The position numbers and the translations under genes are program-made. The notes beneath the pieces were generated by a model. The model had not been told where the DNA came from. It ran no database searches and was given only the letters and a program-made list of their open reading frames with translations. From assembly GCA_031269135.1 (NCBI GenBank), contig JAISZP010000265.1:1-5252 (forward strand): a DNA stretch of 5,252 nucleotides. Reading direction: 5' to 3'. The stretch comes from Deltaproteobacteria bacterium. GTDB taxonomy: Bacteria; Desulfobacterota; Desulfarculia; Adiutricales; Adiutricaceae. Shown in pieces: positions 1-5,252 of the stretch; positions within the stretch are counted from its first letter, which is position 1; each line of letters starts with the position of its first letter.

Positions 1-658
1 CCAACGCTATGTTTTCTCCGAAAAACCAGCGCTGTCCCAGACCAAAGTTCCCGATGACCCTGTCGTTCGGCATGGACCTAAAACCGATCTGGCTGAAAAG
101 ACTCGTCCGTTCACTGTCGAATATGGGCAGCAGCAGGTCGGCGTAACCCTGAAACTCGCCGTAGCGATCGAAATTTAAGCTCACTCTGGCCTGTCCATAG
201 CCTCTAAGCCAGCCTTCAGCCCAGGAGTTCACGGCTGAATTTCCAGCCGATAAGGCCATTTGCAGAAACTGGTCGGCTATGGTTCGACGATCAAAGTCAA
301 TGATGCTGGAAGTCTGCCTACCATATGAACCGTCGGGATTGCGGATAAGTCTTTCTGCTGCGGCGGAGCTGAAATTTCCGTTTCGCCAACCTGGCGCCGT
401 CCGGTCCGACCCGTTAGGGTCTATGCCCGGAGTTCCAATCAAAGACAGAACCTCATTAACCGCCCAGTCTAAAGGGCGTTTCTGGTAGGAAATCTGGGAA
501 GATGTATTTTGTTCAGATGTCTTTTGTCCGGATATGACGTCGGTTTGATGCTTTTCAGAGTCATCGCCCATCTGTCGATCGACGGCCTGACCATCAATAT
601 TGGCGGCAAAAAGGAGTAAAAATGAGACTATCATTATTTTAAATATTTTTGTCGACAT
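1..658 (-). CDS. Inverse autotransporter (intimin/invasin-type) adhesin, N-terminal part, cut by window edge
   Basis: Translating the minus strand from the ATG at 656-658 gives 219 uninterrupted codons to the window edge, so the C-terminal part is missing. Residues 1-25 look like a Sec signal peptide: Lys at 4 and 7, hydrophobic core IMIVSFLLLFAA, likely cleavage near DGQA. Residues 26-60 are a polar, Gln/Ser/Thr-rich linker with no recognisable LysM domain. From about 124 comes a helical stretch ending in AVNSWAEGWLRGYGQARVSL, then GEFQGYADLLLPIFDSE, SLFSQIGFR and IGNFGLGQRWFFGENIAL. This order (short helix, xxGxARVxLN, DLLLPxxD, LFxQxGxR, NxGLGxRxF) is the hallmark of the inverse autotransporter beta-domain of intimin, invasin and YeeJ-like proteins. 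In that family the N-terminal barrel anchors in the outer membrane and exports C-terminal Ig-like repeats to the surface. An AAGAGG Shine-Dalgarno five bases upstream supports this start. Family assignment is strong; the adhesive role is inferred and the passenger is not visible. Confidence 0.9.
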   Translation of the reverse strand, partial: MSTKIFKIMIVSFLLLFAANIDGQAVDRQMGDDSEKHQTDVISGQKTSEQNTSSQISYQKRPLDWAVNEVLSLIGTPGIDPNGSDRTAPGWRNGNFSSAAAERLIRNPDGSYGRQTSSIIDFDRRTIADQFLQMALSAGNSAVNSWAEGWLRGYGQARVSLNFDRYGEFQGYADLLLPIFDSERTSLFSQIGFRSMPNDRVIGNFGLGQRWFFGENIAL

Positions 659-663
659 TTATA

Positions 664-669
664 CCTCTT
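664..669 (-). promoter_or_regulatory. Shine-Dalgarno of the inverse autotransporter gene
   Basis: The minus strand reads AAGAGG, then five bases, then ATG at 656-658. This fixes the start of the partial adhesin gene. A near-consensus -10 hexamer, TATACT, lies just upstream (678-683, minus), but no -35 at 16-18 bases accompanies it and the leader would be only about 12 bases, so I do not annotate it as a promoter. Confidence 0.75.
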
Positions 670-730
670 AAAACTTAAGTATATAATCCTGACCGAACGG
701 CAAACTGGTCCGGTGAGGCTTTAAGGATGT

Positions 731-964
731 AAGCCGGGAGATGAATTTTGCCGACAAAAATATTGTTTAGGATTTTGGGAGGAGAAGCTTAGACAAATCG
801 CCCTAAAATAGCGATATACGAGTGAATGAGTTTATGAGAGAGAGAGGCAAGCCAGAAGATGAATTTGGCCGACAAAAATAATGTTTAGGATTTTGGGTGG
901 AGAAGCTTAGACAAATCGCCCTAAAATAGCGATACGAGTGAATGAGTCAATGAGAGAGAGAGAT
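731..964. repeat. Diverged tandem direct repeat, two copies of about 117 bp
   Basis: Copy 1 spans 731-848 and copy 2 spans 849-964. They begin AAGCCGGGAGATGAATTTTG and AAGCCAGAAGATGAATTTGG. Both contain the identical block GAGAAGCTTAGACAAATCGC and end in a GA-dinucleotide run. Differences are scattered substitutions plus a 2-bp deletion (GCGATATACG versus GCGATACG). Each copy contains a small inverted repeat, ATCGC-N9-GCGAT, at 797-815 and 915-933. On the plus strand each copy also has a nine-codon open frame, MNFADKNIV or MNLADKNNV, starting at 741 and 859. Whether it is translated is unknown and I do not call it a gene. The head-to-tail arrangement with no spacer points to a local duplication rather than a dispersed element. 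Confidence 0.9.
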
Positions 965-979
965 GTGTGTGTGTGTGTG
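952..979. repeat. Compound dinucleotide microsatellite (GA)6(TG)8
   Basis: Six GA units (952-963) run directly into eight TG units (964-979). The GA part is the end of the second tandem-repeat copy; the first copy has a similar GA run at 836-846 but no TG run. Dinucleotide tracts of this length are prone to slipped-strand length change. It lies about 300 bp upstream of the adhesin start, so an influence on that gene is only a possibility. Confidence 0.9.
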
Positions 980-1164
980 GCTTTGTTGATTATTGAGCGG
1001 TTGCGTAAAGGAGAAATATTGGAAAGAACTCGGTCTATGCCTGTAACTTGGCCTATACCATAACCTTGGCGCAAATCAGAGGCGGAATAGTTCATCGGTG
1101 AGATATTAATGGGCATAACTGACGCTAAAATTGGAAAATGAAAGAACCAAACCAAAAAAGTCAA

Positions 1165-1343
1165 AAATGAATGGCTCTAAAATTATCATCGATCGCTGTG
1201 TAAAAACCCCATTTAAAGAAAATTTTTGTTTTTAACTGATTGGAATCATTTACAAAATATTTTCTAGCATGCCGATTTTAGGACTTTTTTGCGCTTCTAT
1301 CTTAAAATATTTTCGGCGTAAAAGTTGTAAGCGCCATTCATTT
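1165..1343. repeat. 11-bp perfect inverted repeat bounding a 179-bp AT-rich segment
   Basis: AAATGAATGGC at 1165-1175 is matched exactly in reverse complement by GCCATTCATTT at 1333-1343. Inside are two copies of the palindrome AAAATATTTT, 50 bp apart (1254-1263 and 1304-1313). An additional 10-bp inverted pair, CAAAAAAGTC and GACTTTTTTG, lies at 1153-1162 and 1282-1291. No transposase or clear target-site duplication is visible. It could be a decayed non-autonomous element or chance in AT-rich DNA. Confidence 0.45.
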
Positions 1344-1531
1344 GCGACGCTCCCAATAGATTAGTCGTATCGTTGTCCAAGGCTTGTGGTCTTTGAATTT
1401 TTTCTTCAAGTTTTTTCTTTGATTTTTTTTAGCCTGTCCCGTACGCTGCCTCAACAATAGAGCGTCCTATTAAAAAAGTCAAGGAAAAAATGAATATCTC
1501 ACGAAAAAGTTCTATAAAGGATTTGAGTTGA

Positions 1532-1568
1532 TTTTTTGCAAAATGTAGCATTATTATAATGCAAAAAA
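1532..1568. repeat. Nested inverted repeats with two competing hairpins
   Basis: TTTTTTGCA (1532-1540) pairs exactly with TGCAAAAAA (1560-1568). Overlapping the right arm is a 15-bp palindrome, GCATTATTATAATGC (1548-1562), whose right arm shares bases with the outer pair, so only one structure can form at a time. It lies about 100 bp downstream of the ATPase stop. It could be a protein-binding palindrome or an RNA structure in the operon's 3' end. It does not have the GC stem plus T-run of a standard terminator. Confidence 0.5.
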
Positions 1569-1592
1569 CAAGAGTCATCAAGGAAAATTTTC

Positions 1593-1613
1593 GACCTGCG
1601 CAATTGGCGCGTC
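1593..1613 (-). terminator. Weak candidate hairpin after the iron operon
   Basis: The minus strand reads GAC-GCGC-CAATT-GCGC-AG-GTC, a four-base GC stem extended by GAC/GTC across a two-base bulge, about 50 bases past the ATPase stop. It is followed by GAAAATTTTCC rather than a clean T-run. It may end or stabilise the transcript, but the support is thin. Confidence 0.25.
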
Positions 1614-1664
1614 TAGTCCTCCTTCTTCTCGATAGGGGCCAGCTTAAAAGGAGTTGAATAAGAT

Positions 1665-2300
1665 CTAAATCGATTCTATGCGTCCGCAAACTGCCTTCAA
1701 ATCCTCTAGGTCATGAGAGACGAATAGGCAGGTTATTTTCGTCAGTTCCATCAGAGTGCGGATTTCTTCTCTGATTTCCGCTTTGAGTTCCGCATCGATG
1801 TTGCTGAGAGGTTCGTCGAGAAGCAGCAGTTTAGGAGCAGGTGCTAGGGCTCTAGCCACAGCCACTCGCTGTTGTTGTCCTCCGCTCAATTCATAAGGGT
1901 GACGCAAACTCAAATCGTTCATCCGGATCAGCTCCAGCATGAAGTTCACCCTCTCTTTTCTTTCATTGCGGCTCAGACGGTACAGGCCGTAGGCTATGTT
2001 CTGGGCGACCGTCATGTGCGGAAACAGACCGTAATCCTGAAAAACCAAGCCGACCTGACGCTCTTCAGGGTTAACATGTATTTTCGGACCGGCCACTTGT
2101 CGCCCGTCAATGCTTATCCGACCTTTTTGAGGACGCTCCAAACCGGCTATGAGCCTCAGCAGGGTGCTTTTACCCTCCCCGCTCCGTCCGACCAGTCCCA
2201 CCATTTCGCCGGCTTGCAGTCCAAGGCTGTAGTCGGCCAATACCCAAGAGAGCTTCCTGCCCGGGTAGGAAAAATATAGTCCTTCAACTTCCAGAAACAC
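1665..2300 (-). CDS. fbpC: Iron(III) ABC transporter ATP-binding protein, short form
   Basis: This 211-residue cytoplasmic ATPase hydrolyses ATP to drive import through the adjacent permease. Motifs appear in canonical order: Walker A GRSGEGKST (38-46), Q-loop glutamine in FQDYGLFPH (Q88), signature LSGGQQQR (138-145), Walker B LLLLDEP (158-164), D-loop SNID (166-169) and H-loop His196 in SHD. The fold matches the PotA/FbpC-type importer ATPases. It ends about 15 residues after the H-loop, whereas FbpC proteins usually run to about 350 residues with a C-terminal regulatory/TOBE region, and even minimal NBDs carry some 20 more residues. No other frame downstream restores that tail. The GTG start at 2298-2300 overlaps the permease end by 17 bases and follows AGGAG by six bases, implying coupled translation. 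Iron as substrate is inferred from the neighbouring binding protein. Confidence 0.9.
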   Translation of the reverse strand: MFLEVEGLYFSYPGRKLSWVLADYSLGLQAGEMVGLVGRSGEGKSTLLRLIAGLERPQKGRISIDGRQVAGPKIHVNPEERQVGLVFQDYGLFPHMTVAQNIAYGLYRLSRNERKERVNFMLELIRMNDLSLRHPYELSGGQQQRVAVARALAPAPKLLLLDEPLSNIDAELKAEIREEIRTLMELTKITCLFVSHDLEDLKAVCGRIESI

Positions 2301-3918
2301 GCGCCTCTCCTGTTTCTTCCCAAAATCTCATCAGCAATATGAAAACCGCCCCGGCTAAAATTATGCACAAAGACGGCACAGCCGTTTCTTCCAAAACTTC
2401 ATTGTTGGCGAAATGATAAACCGTTGTTCCCAAAGTCTCGGTGTTGAAGGGCCGCAGAAGAAGGCTCAAAGGCAATTCTTTGAGGATGTCGATAAACACC
2501 AGCGCCGACCCGCTGAAGAGGGCGGAACGAAGAAGTGGCAGATCCACCCGAAAAAAGGTGGAGGTGACGCCTCGACCTAAGGTGCGCGAAGCCTCCGAGT
2601 AGGTCAGAGAAGTCTTGGCGAACCCGGATTCCACCGCCTGATATCCGATGGTGAAGAAGCGCAAGAAAAAGGCGAAAACCAGCATGACTATGCTCTGACT
2701 CATCGGGCGACCGCTCAGAGAAGAAAAAAATCCTACCAGGCGGTCGTCGGCCCAGGTGAAAAAACTAATCACCCCTATCGCCAATACCGCCGAAGGTATG
2801 GCGTAGCCCATTGTCGCGCCTTGCGAGAGCACGTTTGAAAAACGCCCCTTAAACTGGCGATTGGCGTTGACGGTGCCTGCCGCCGCCAACATGACGAGCG
2901 CGGTCGCCATCGCCGACACTCCCAGAGTGAATAAGACGGCCCTGGCCAGCTCGGCATCGAAGGCGGTTTCCCAACTCATCGTCAGCCAATAAAACATTTG
3001 GACCAGCGGCGCTCCGAAACCGGCGAAAACAGCCAGAGCGCACAGGCCTATAATCACGATTTGCCGGGTTCCATATACCCGACGAGGCGACAGCAGTTTT
3101 TCTCTGCTTGAGACGATGTGGTAGCGCCGGGCGTTTTGAGTCGCCTTGCGGATGAGCAAAATGATGAAGACCAAACCCAGCAGCATAAGCGCCAGCTTAA
3201 CGGCCGTGTCGGCGTCCCCCATTCCGAACCAAGCGGCGAAGATGGCAGTGGTGAAGGTGCTCAATCCATAATAACTCGAAACGCCGAAATCGTTTAGAGT
3301 CTCCAGTCCGACTAAAATGGCCCCAGCCGAAGCCGAAGGCCATAGAAGAGGAAGACCTACCCGCCAAAACAAACGCAGACGCCCTCCCCCCAGAAGCAGG
3401 GCGTTTTCGAATAATGAGGCGCTTTGTTTGCGCAAAAAAGCCCGAGTAAGAATATAGACGTAAGGGAAAAGGGTCGCGCTGAAGACAAAAACGGCCCAAT
3501 ATCGGGCGCCGATGGCCGACATGAAGCCGCTTAAACGCAGGTCGAAATTGTCGCGAAAAAAAGTCTGGATCATTCCTGTATAGCCGATAAGGCCATCGTA
3601 AGAATAGGCGGCTATATACGGCGGAATGGCCAACGGCAGAACCAGCACGACTTCAAAGAAACGCTTGCCCCAAAAATCGTATAAACTCATCAGCCAAGCC
3701 AAGGTCACGCCGATGATGAAGGCTAAGGTGGACGACAAGACCGTCAGCAGCAAGGTTTCGGCAAAATAGGCCCTAAGCAGGTGATCGCGGACGTAGTTCC
3801 AGTATTCGCTGGAAGCGGAAAGCAGACCACCGCCCAGGGCCAAAAACGGGAGCAACACGGCTACAAACGAAAAGACCCGTGTCGCCGTCCAGATGTTCTC
3901 GGAAGCCAGTCGAGCCAA
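2284..3918 (-). CDS. fbpB: Iron(III) ABC transporter permease, fused two-module type
   Basis: This 544-residue inner-membrane protein has about twelve predicted hydrophobic segments, roughly at 15-35, 53-76, 87-107, 139-160, 194-214, 238-256, 285-308, 326-348, 370-391, 407-427, 465-487 and 513-531. It is two permease modules in one chain, as in FbpB-type iron permeases. Each half carries an EAA-like coupling loop that docks on the ATPase: ENALLLGGGRLRLFWRVGLP (171-190), and a second starting EASRTLGRG and ending FRVDLP (442-461). The length is typical of the family. The start is uncertain: the TTG at 3916-3918 is the best candidate, no Shine-Dalgarno is obvious, and the next in-frame Met is at residue 77, too late because it would remove two membrane segments. 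The gap to the binding-protein gene is 29 bases, so translation may depend on coupling. With the ATPase as a dimer it would form the channel for Fe(III) released by the binding protein. Confidence 0.92.
   Translation of the reverse strand: MARLASENIWTATRVFSFVAVLLPFLALGGGLLSASSEYWNYVRDHLLRAYFAETLLLTVLSSTLAFIIGVTLAWLMSLYDFWGKRFFEVVLVLPLAIPPYIAAYSYDGLIGYTGMIQTFFRDNFDLRLSGFMSAIGARYWAVFVFSATLFPYVYILTRAFLRKQSASLFENALLLGGGRLRLFWRVGLPLLWPSASAGAILVGLETLNDFGVSSYYGLSTFTTAIFAAWFGMGDADTAVKLALMLLGLVFIILLIRKATQNARRYHIVSSREKLLSPRRVYGTRQIVIIGLCALAVFAGFGAPLVQMFYWLTMSWETAFDAELARAVLFTLGVSAMATALVMLAAAGTVNANRQFKGRFSNVLSQGATMGYAIPSAVLAIGVISFFTWADDRLVGFFSSLSGRPMSQSIVMLVFAFFLRFFTIGYQAVESGFAKTSLTYSEASRTLGRGVTSTFFRVDLPLLRSALFSGSALVFIDILKELPLSLLLRPFNTETLGTTVYHFANNEVLEETAVPSLCIILAGAVFILLMRFWEETGEARVSGS
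2307..2311 (-). promoter_or_regulatory. Shine-Dalgarno setting the GTG start of the ATPase gene
   Basis: AGGAG on the minus strand lies inside the permease gene, six bases before the GTG at 2298-2300. It supports the non-ATG start and the 17-base gene overlap. Confidence 0.7.
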
Positions 3919-3947
3919 AGTTCGACCGACGCTGAAAGAGGAAACGC

Positions 3948-4976
3948 TTATTTCCAGCCGCCTTCCGCAAAGAACTGAATCGCTTTGGGATTATTGGTTC
4001 CAAGCACGGAAAAATCTATTTCCTGGGTCTTAAAAGATCCCCAACCCTCCAGCAGCGGATTCTTTTTGGCCTTGGGATTGACCGGAAACTCGTAGTTTTC
4101 GGCTGAGAAAAGCTCTTGAGCGACGACATCAGTCAGAAACTCCACCAGCTTGACGGCGTTATCCTTGTTTTTGGCTTCCTTGGTTATGGCGATGCCGCTG
4201 ACGTTGATATGAGTGCCTGTGGTGTCTTGGTTCGGGAAGAATATGGCCACTTTTTCGGCGGCCTTGACTTCTTCCTCGTCTTTGGAATTAAGCATCTGAC
4301 CGATATAATAAGTGTTCATCAGAGCGACGTCGCCTAGACCGGCCGCGATGTCCTTGGCCTGCGACCTATCGTTGCCCTGGGGGGGACGGGCGAAATTGGC
4401 GACAATTCCTTTTACCCAGGCCAGAGCTTGCTCCTCTCCGTCGAGACTGATCAACGAGGACAATAAGGATTGGTCGTACAGCGCCGAAGAAGGACGGGCG
4501 ACCACCTTGCCGCTCCATTTAGGATCGGCCAAATCCTCATAAGTCGACAAGTCTTCAGGTTTGACTCTCTCTTTTGAGTAAACTATTATCCTGGCTCTTG
4601 TGGTTAAGCCGACCCAGGCGTTATCCTTGTCGCGGAGCGAAGCAGGCACATTTTCCATGACGACAGGCGAGTCGATCGGCTGGAGGATGCCGGCTACTTT
4701 AGCTGTGTTCAACACGCCGCCGTCGACGGTGATGAACACATCGGCTTCGGTTGCGGCCCCTTCCCTTTTGATTCTTTCGATCAATTCCGGGGCTCCGGCG
4801 CTGACGACGTTGACTTTGATTCCTGTCTGCTCCTCAAACAAAGCATAAAGCGCTTTGTCGGTTTCATAATGGCGTCCTGAATAAACGTTGACTATTCGAT
4901 CCTGGGCCAAGGCCATGGAACTCAGACCAATAAATCCAACCAGAGCGCAAAAGATAAAGGCTATTCTTCTAAGCAT
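3948..4976 (-). CDS. fbpA: Periplasmic iron(III)-binding protein of an ABC importer
   Basis: This 342-residue secreted protein delivers ferric iron from the periplasm to the permease. Residues 1-24 form a signal peptide (LRR, a hydrophobic core, then SSMALA with cleavage before QDRIV). The mature part starts with VNVYSGRHYETDKALYALF, characteristic of the FbpA/FutA/SfuA family of class II binding proteins. Candidate iron ligands are Tyr37 (in GRHY), Tyr167 (ALYDQ) and the paired Tyr223-Tyr224 in NTYYIGQML; the adjacent tyrosines are the family's most diagnostic iron-binding feature. The chain ends AEGGWK, like full-length homologues, so it appears complete. The ATG at 4974-4976 follows GAGGG by seven bases. 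It is the first gene of the operon, downstream of a Fur-like site, which fits iron-responsive control. Specificity for iron rather than another metal or oxyanion is inferred from the Tyr pair and the GRHY motif. Confidence 0.93.
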   Translation of the reverse strand: MLRRIAFIFCALVGFIGLSSMALAQDRIVNVYSGRHYETDKALYALFEEQTGIKVNVVSAGAPELIERIKREGAATEADVFITVDGGVLNTAKVAGILQPIDSPVVMENVPASLRDKDNAWVGLTTRARIIVYSKERVKPEDLSTYEDLADPKWSGKVVARPSSALYDQSLLSSLISLDGEEQALAWVKGIVANFARPPQGNDRSQAKDIAAGLGDVALMNTYYIGQMLNSKDEEEVKAAEKVAIFFPNQDTTGTHINVSGIAITKEAKNKDNAVKLVEFLTDVVAQELFSAENYEFPVNPKAKKNPLLEGWGSFKTQEIDFSVLGTNNPKAIQFFAEGGWK

Positions 4977-4983
4977 AATGTGA

Positions 4984-4988
4984 CCCTC
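4984..4988 (-). promoter_or_regulatory. Shine-Dalgarno of fbpA
   Basis: GAGGG on the minus strand stands seven bases before the ATG at 4974-4976. It is the clearest start signal of the operon. Confidence 0.8.
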
Positions 4989-5033
4989 GATGTTACGTCA
5001 GATGACGAGTTGGGGTGAAGAAAATTCGACATC

Positions 5034-5062
5034 AGCTTATCAAAGTTGCAATTGAGAATCAA
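5034..5062 (-). promoter_or_regulatory. Candidate promoter of the iron-import operon
   Basis: On the minus strand a -35-like TTGATT (5057-5062) is followed after 17 bases by a -10-like TAAGCT (5034-5039). The first hexamer matches the sigma-70 consensus at four positions and the second at three (TA at the start and T at the end). Spacing is ideal, and the site sits about 57 bases upstream of the fbpA ATG. The Fur-like palindrome covers the -35 region, which would suit repression by steric block. Confidence 0.4.
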
Positions 5063-5066
5063 TAAA
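5048..5066. promoter_or_regulatory. Putative Fur box upstream of the iron-import operon
   Basis: The plus-strand sequence GCAATTGAGAATCAATAAA matches the classical 19-bp Fur consensus (GATAATGATAATCATTATC) at 12 positions by hand alignment. Its core is the inverted repeat ATTGA-GAA-TCAAT (5051-5063), and TGAGAATCA is typical of Fur sites. Location between a putative promoter and an Fe(III) importer gene strengthens the call. Iron-bound Fur would be expected to repress the operon. Confidence 0.6.
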
Positions 5067-5152
5067 AATTTTGCCATGTCGCTTTCTTTTCCGTAAAAAA
5101 ATAAACTGACTGCTTAAAGCCGGGAAATGCTTGATTGGCGCTTGTTTGACGG

Positions 5153-5229
5153 TTTGATTGGATTTTTGATCGGCTTTGAGATTGGCGTTTCGGCTGGATT
5201 TTTGAATGGATTTTGAATGGCGTTTGAAT
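5153..5229. repeat. Degenerate 12-bp tandem repeat
   Basis: On the plus strand successive units read ATTTTTGATCGG (5162-5173), CTTTGAGATTGG (5174-5185), CGTTTCGGCTGG (5186-5197), ATTTTTGAATGG (5198-5209) and ATTTTGAATGG (5210-5220), with partial units on both sides. Four consecutive units are exactly 12 bp and all end in GG. On the minus strand the period is four codons, and the open frame 5250-5059 would give Lys/Gln/Ser-rich tetrads such as SKIQ, PKRQ, SKIQ, SNRQ. That frame is open to the window edge, so it could be the tail of a gene lying further right. Its stop would fall inside the Fur-like site, and I do not call it a CDS. Confidence 0.6.
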
Positions 5230-5252
5230 ATCTTGACCGGCAGACGCCATAG

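Larger units (their letters stand above)
659..1664. other. AT-rich intergenic region with repeats, no supportable gene
   Basis: About 1 kb separates the end of the ATPase gene from the adhesin start, and I see no convincing coding sequence in it on either strand. Two minus-strand open frames (907-1164 and 1429-1689) start with TTG, lack Shine-Dalgarno sequences and resemble no family I know. The stretch holds the tandem duplication, microsatellite, inverted repeats and hairpins listed separately, and T-tracts at 1398-1403, 1411-1416 and 1423-1430. It is visibly richer in A and T than the flanking genes. It must hold the end of the iron operon transcript and probably the adhesin promoter. Confidence 0.7.

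Noticed and set aside
279..488. 69-codon plus-strand open frame
   Set aside because: It lies antisense inside the well-supported adhesin gene and resembles no known protein.
682..687. Perfect TATAAT on the plus strand
   Set aside because: No -35 hexamer at a suitable distance and no gene downstream on that strand.
731..964. Possible CRISPR array
   Set aside because: Only two long adjacent copies with no spacers between them, so it is a tandem duplication.
907..1164. 85-codon minus-strand open frame reading through the microsatellite
   Set aside because: TTG start, no Shine-Dalgarno, and the end is encoded by the GA/TG tract and the tandem repeat; no family resemblance.
1429..1689. 86-codon minus-strand open frame overlapping the ATPase end
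   Set aside because: TTG start inside the ATPase gene, composition follows AT-rich DNA, and it does not supply the missing ATPase tail.
1872..2279. 135-codon plus-strand open frame
   Set aside because: Antisense shadow of the ATPase gene, whose motifs are unmistakable on the minus strand.
5059..5250. 63-codon minus-strand open frame upstream of fbpA
   Set aside because: Low-complexity product of a degenerate repeat, and its stop lies in the Fur-like site. Kept as a repeat and a finding rather than a gene.

Overview
The window looks like chromosomal DNA from a Gram-negative bacterium, because it encodes an outer-membrane beta-barrel protein and a periplasmic binding-protein transporter. The clade cannot be fixed from sequence alone. 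A proteobacterium or Desulfobacterota-type organism is a guess. Every convincing gene is on the minus strand, so the biological reading order runs from high to low coordinates.

Layout in transcription order: (1) 5252-5067 is AT-rich DNA with a degenerate 12-bp tandem repeat. It may be the tail of a gene lying beyond the right edge, or simply non-coding. (2) 5066-4977 is the control region of the next operon, with a palindromic Fur-like site overlapping a plausible promoter, followed by a good Shine-Dalgarno sequence. (3) 4976-1665 is a compact three-gene ferric-iron ABC importer: periplasmic binding protein (fbpA/futA type), fused two-module permease (fbpB type) and ATPase (fbpC type). The gap between the first two genes is 29 bases and the last two overlap by 17 bases. 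FbpA would capture Fe(III) in the periplasm, FbpB would form the membrane channel, and FbpC would power import. The Fur-like site suggests expression under iron limitation. The ATPase is unusually short, ending about 15 residues after the H-loop histidine with no C-terminal regulatory domain. (4) 1664-659 is a roughly 1-kb AT-rich stretch with no supportable gene. It holds a diverged tandem duplication of about 117 bp, a (GA)n(TG)n microsatellite, several inverted repeats and T-tracts. (5) 658-1 is the start of a gene cut by the left edge. It encodes the signal peptide, linker and first beta-strands of an inverse autotransporter (intimin/invasin-type) adhesin.

The iron importer is a well-known system. 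The least explained parts are the repeat-rich gap upstream of the adhesin gene and the 12-bp repeat upstream of the iron operon. I found no CRISPR array, tRNA, rRNA, intact insertion sequence, or clear evidence of a wholly new system.
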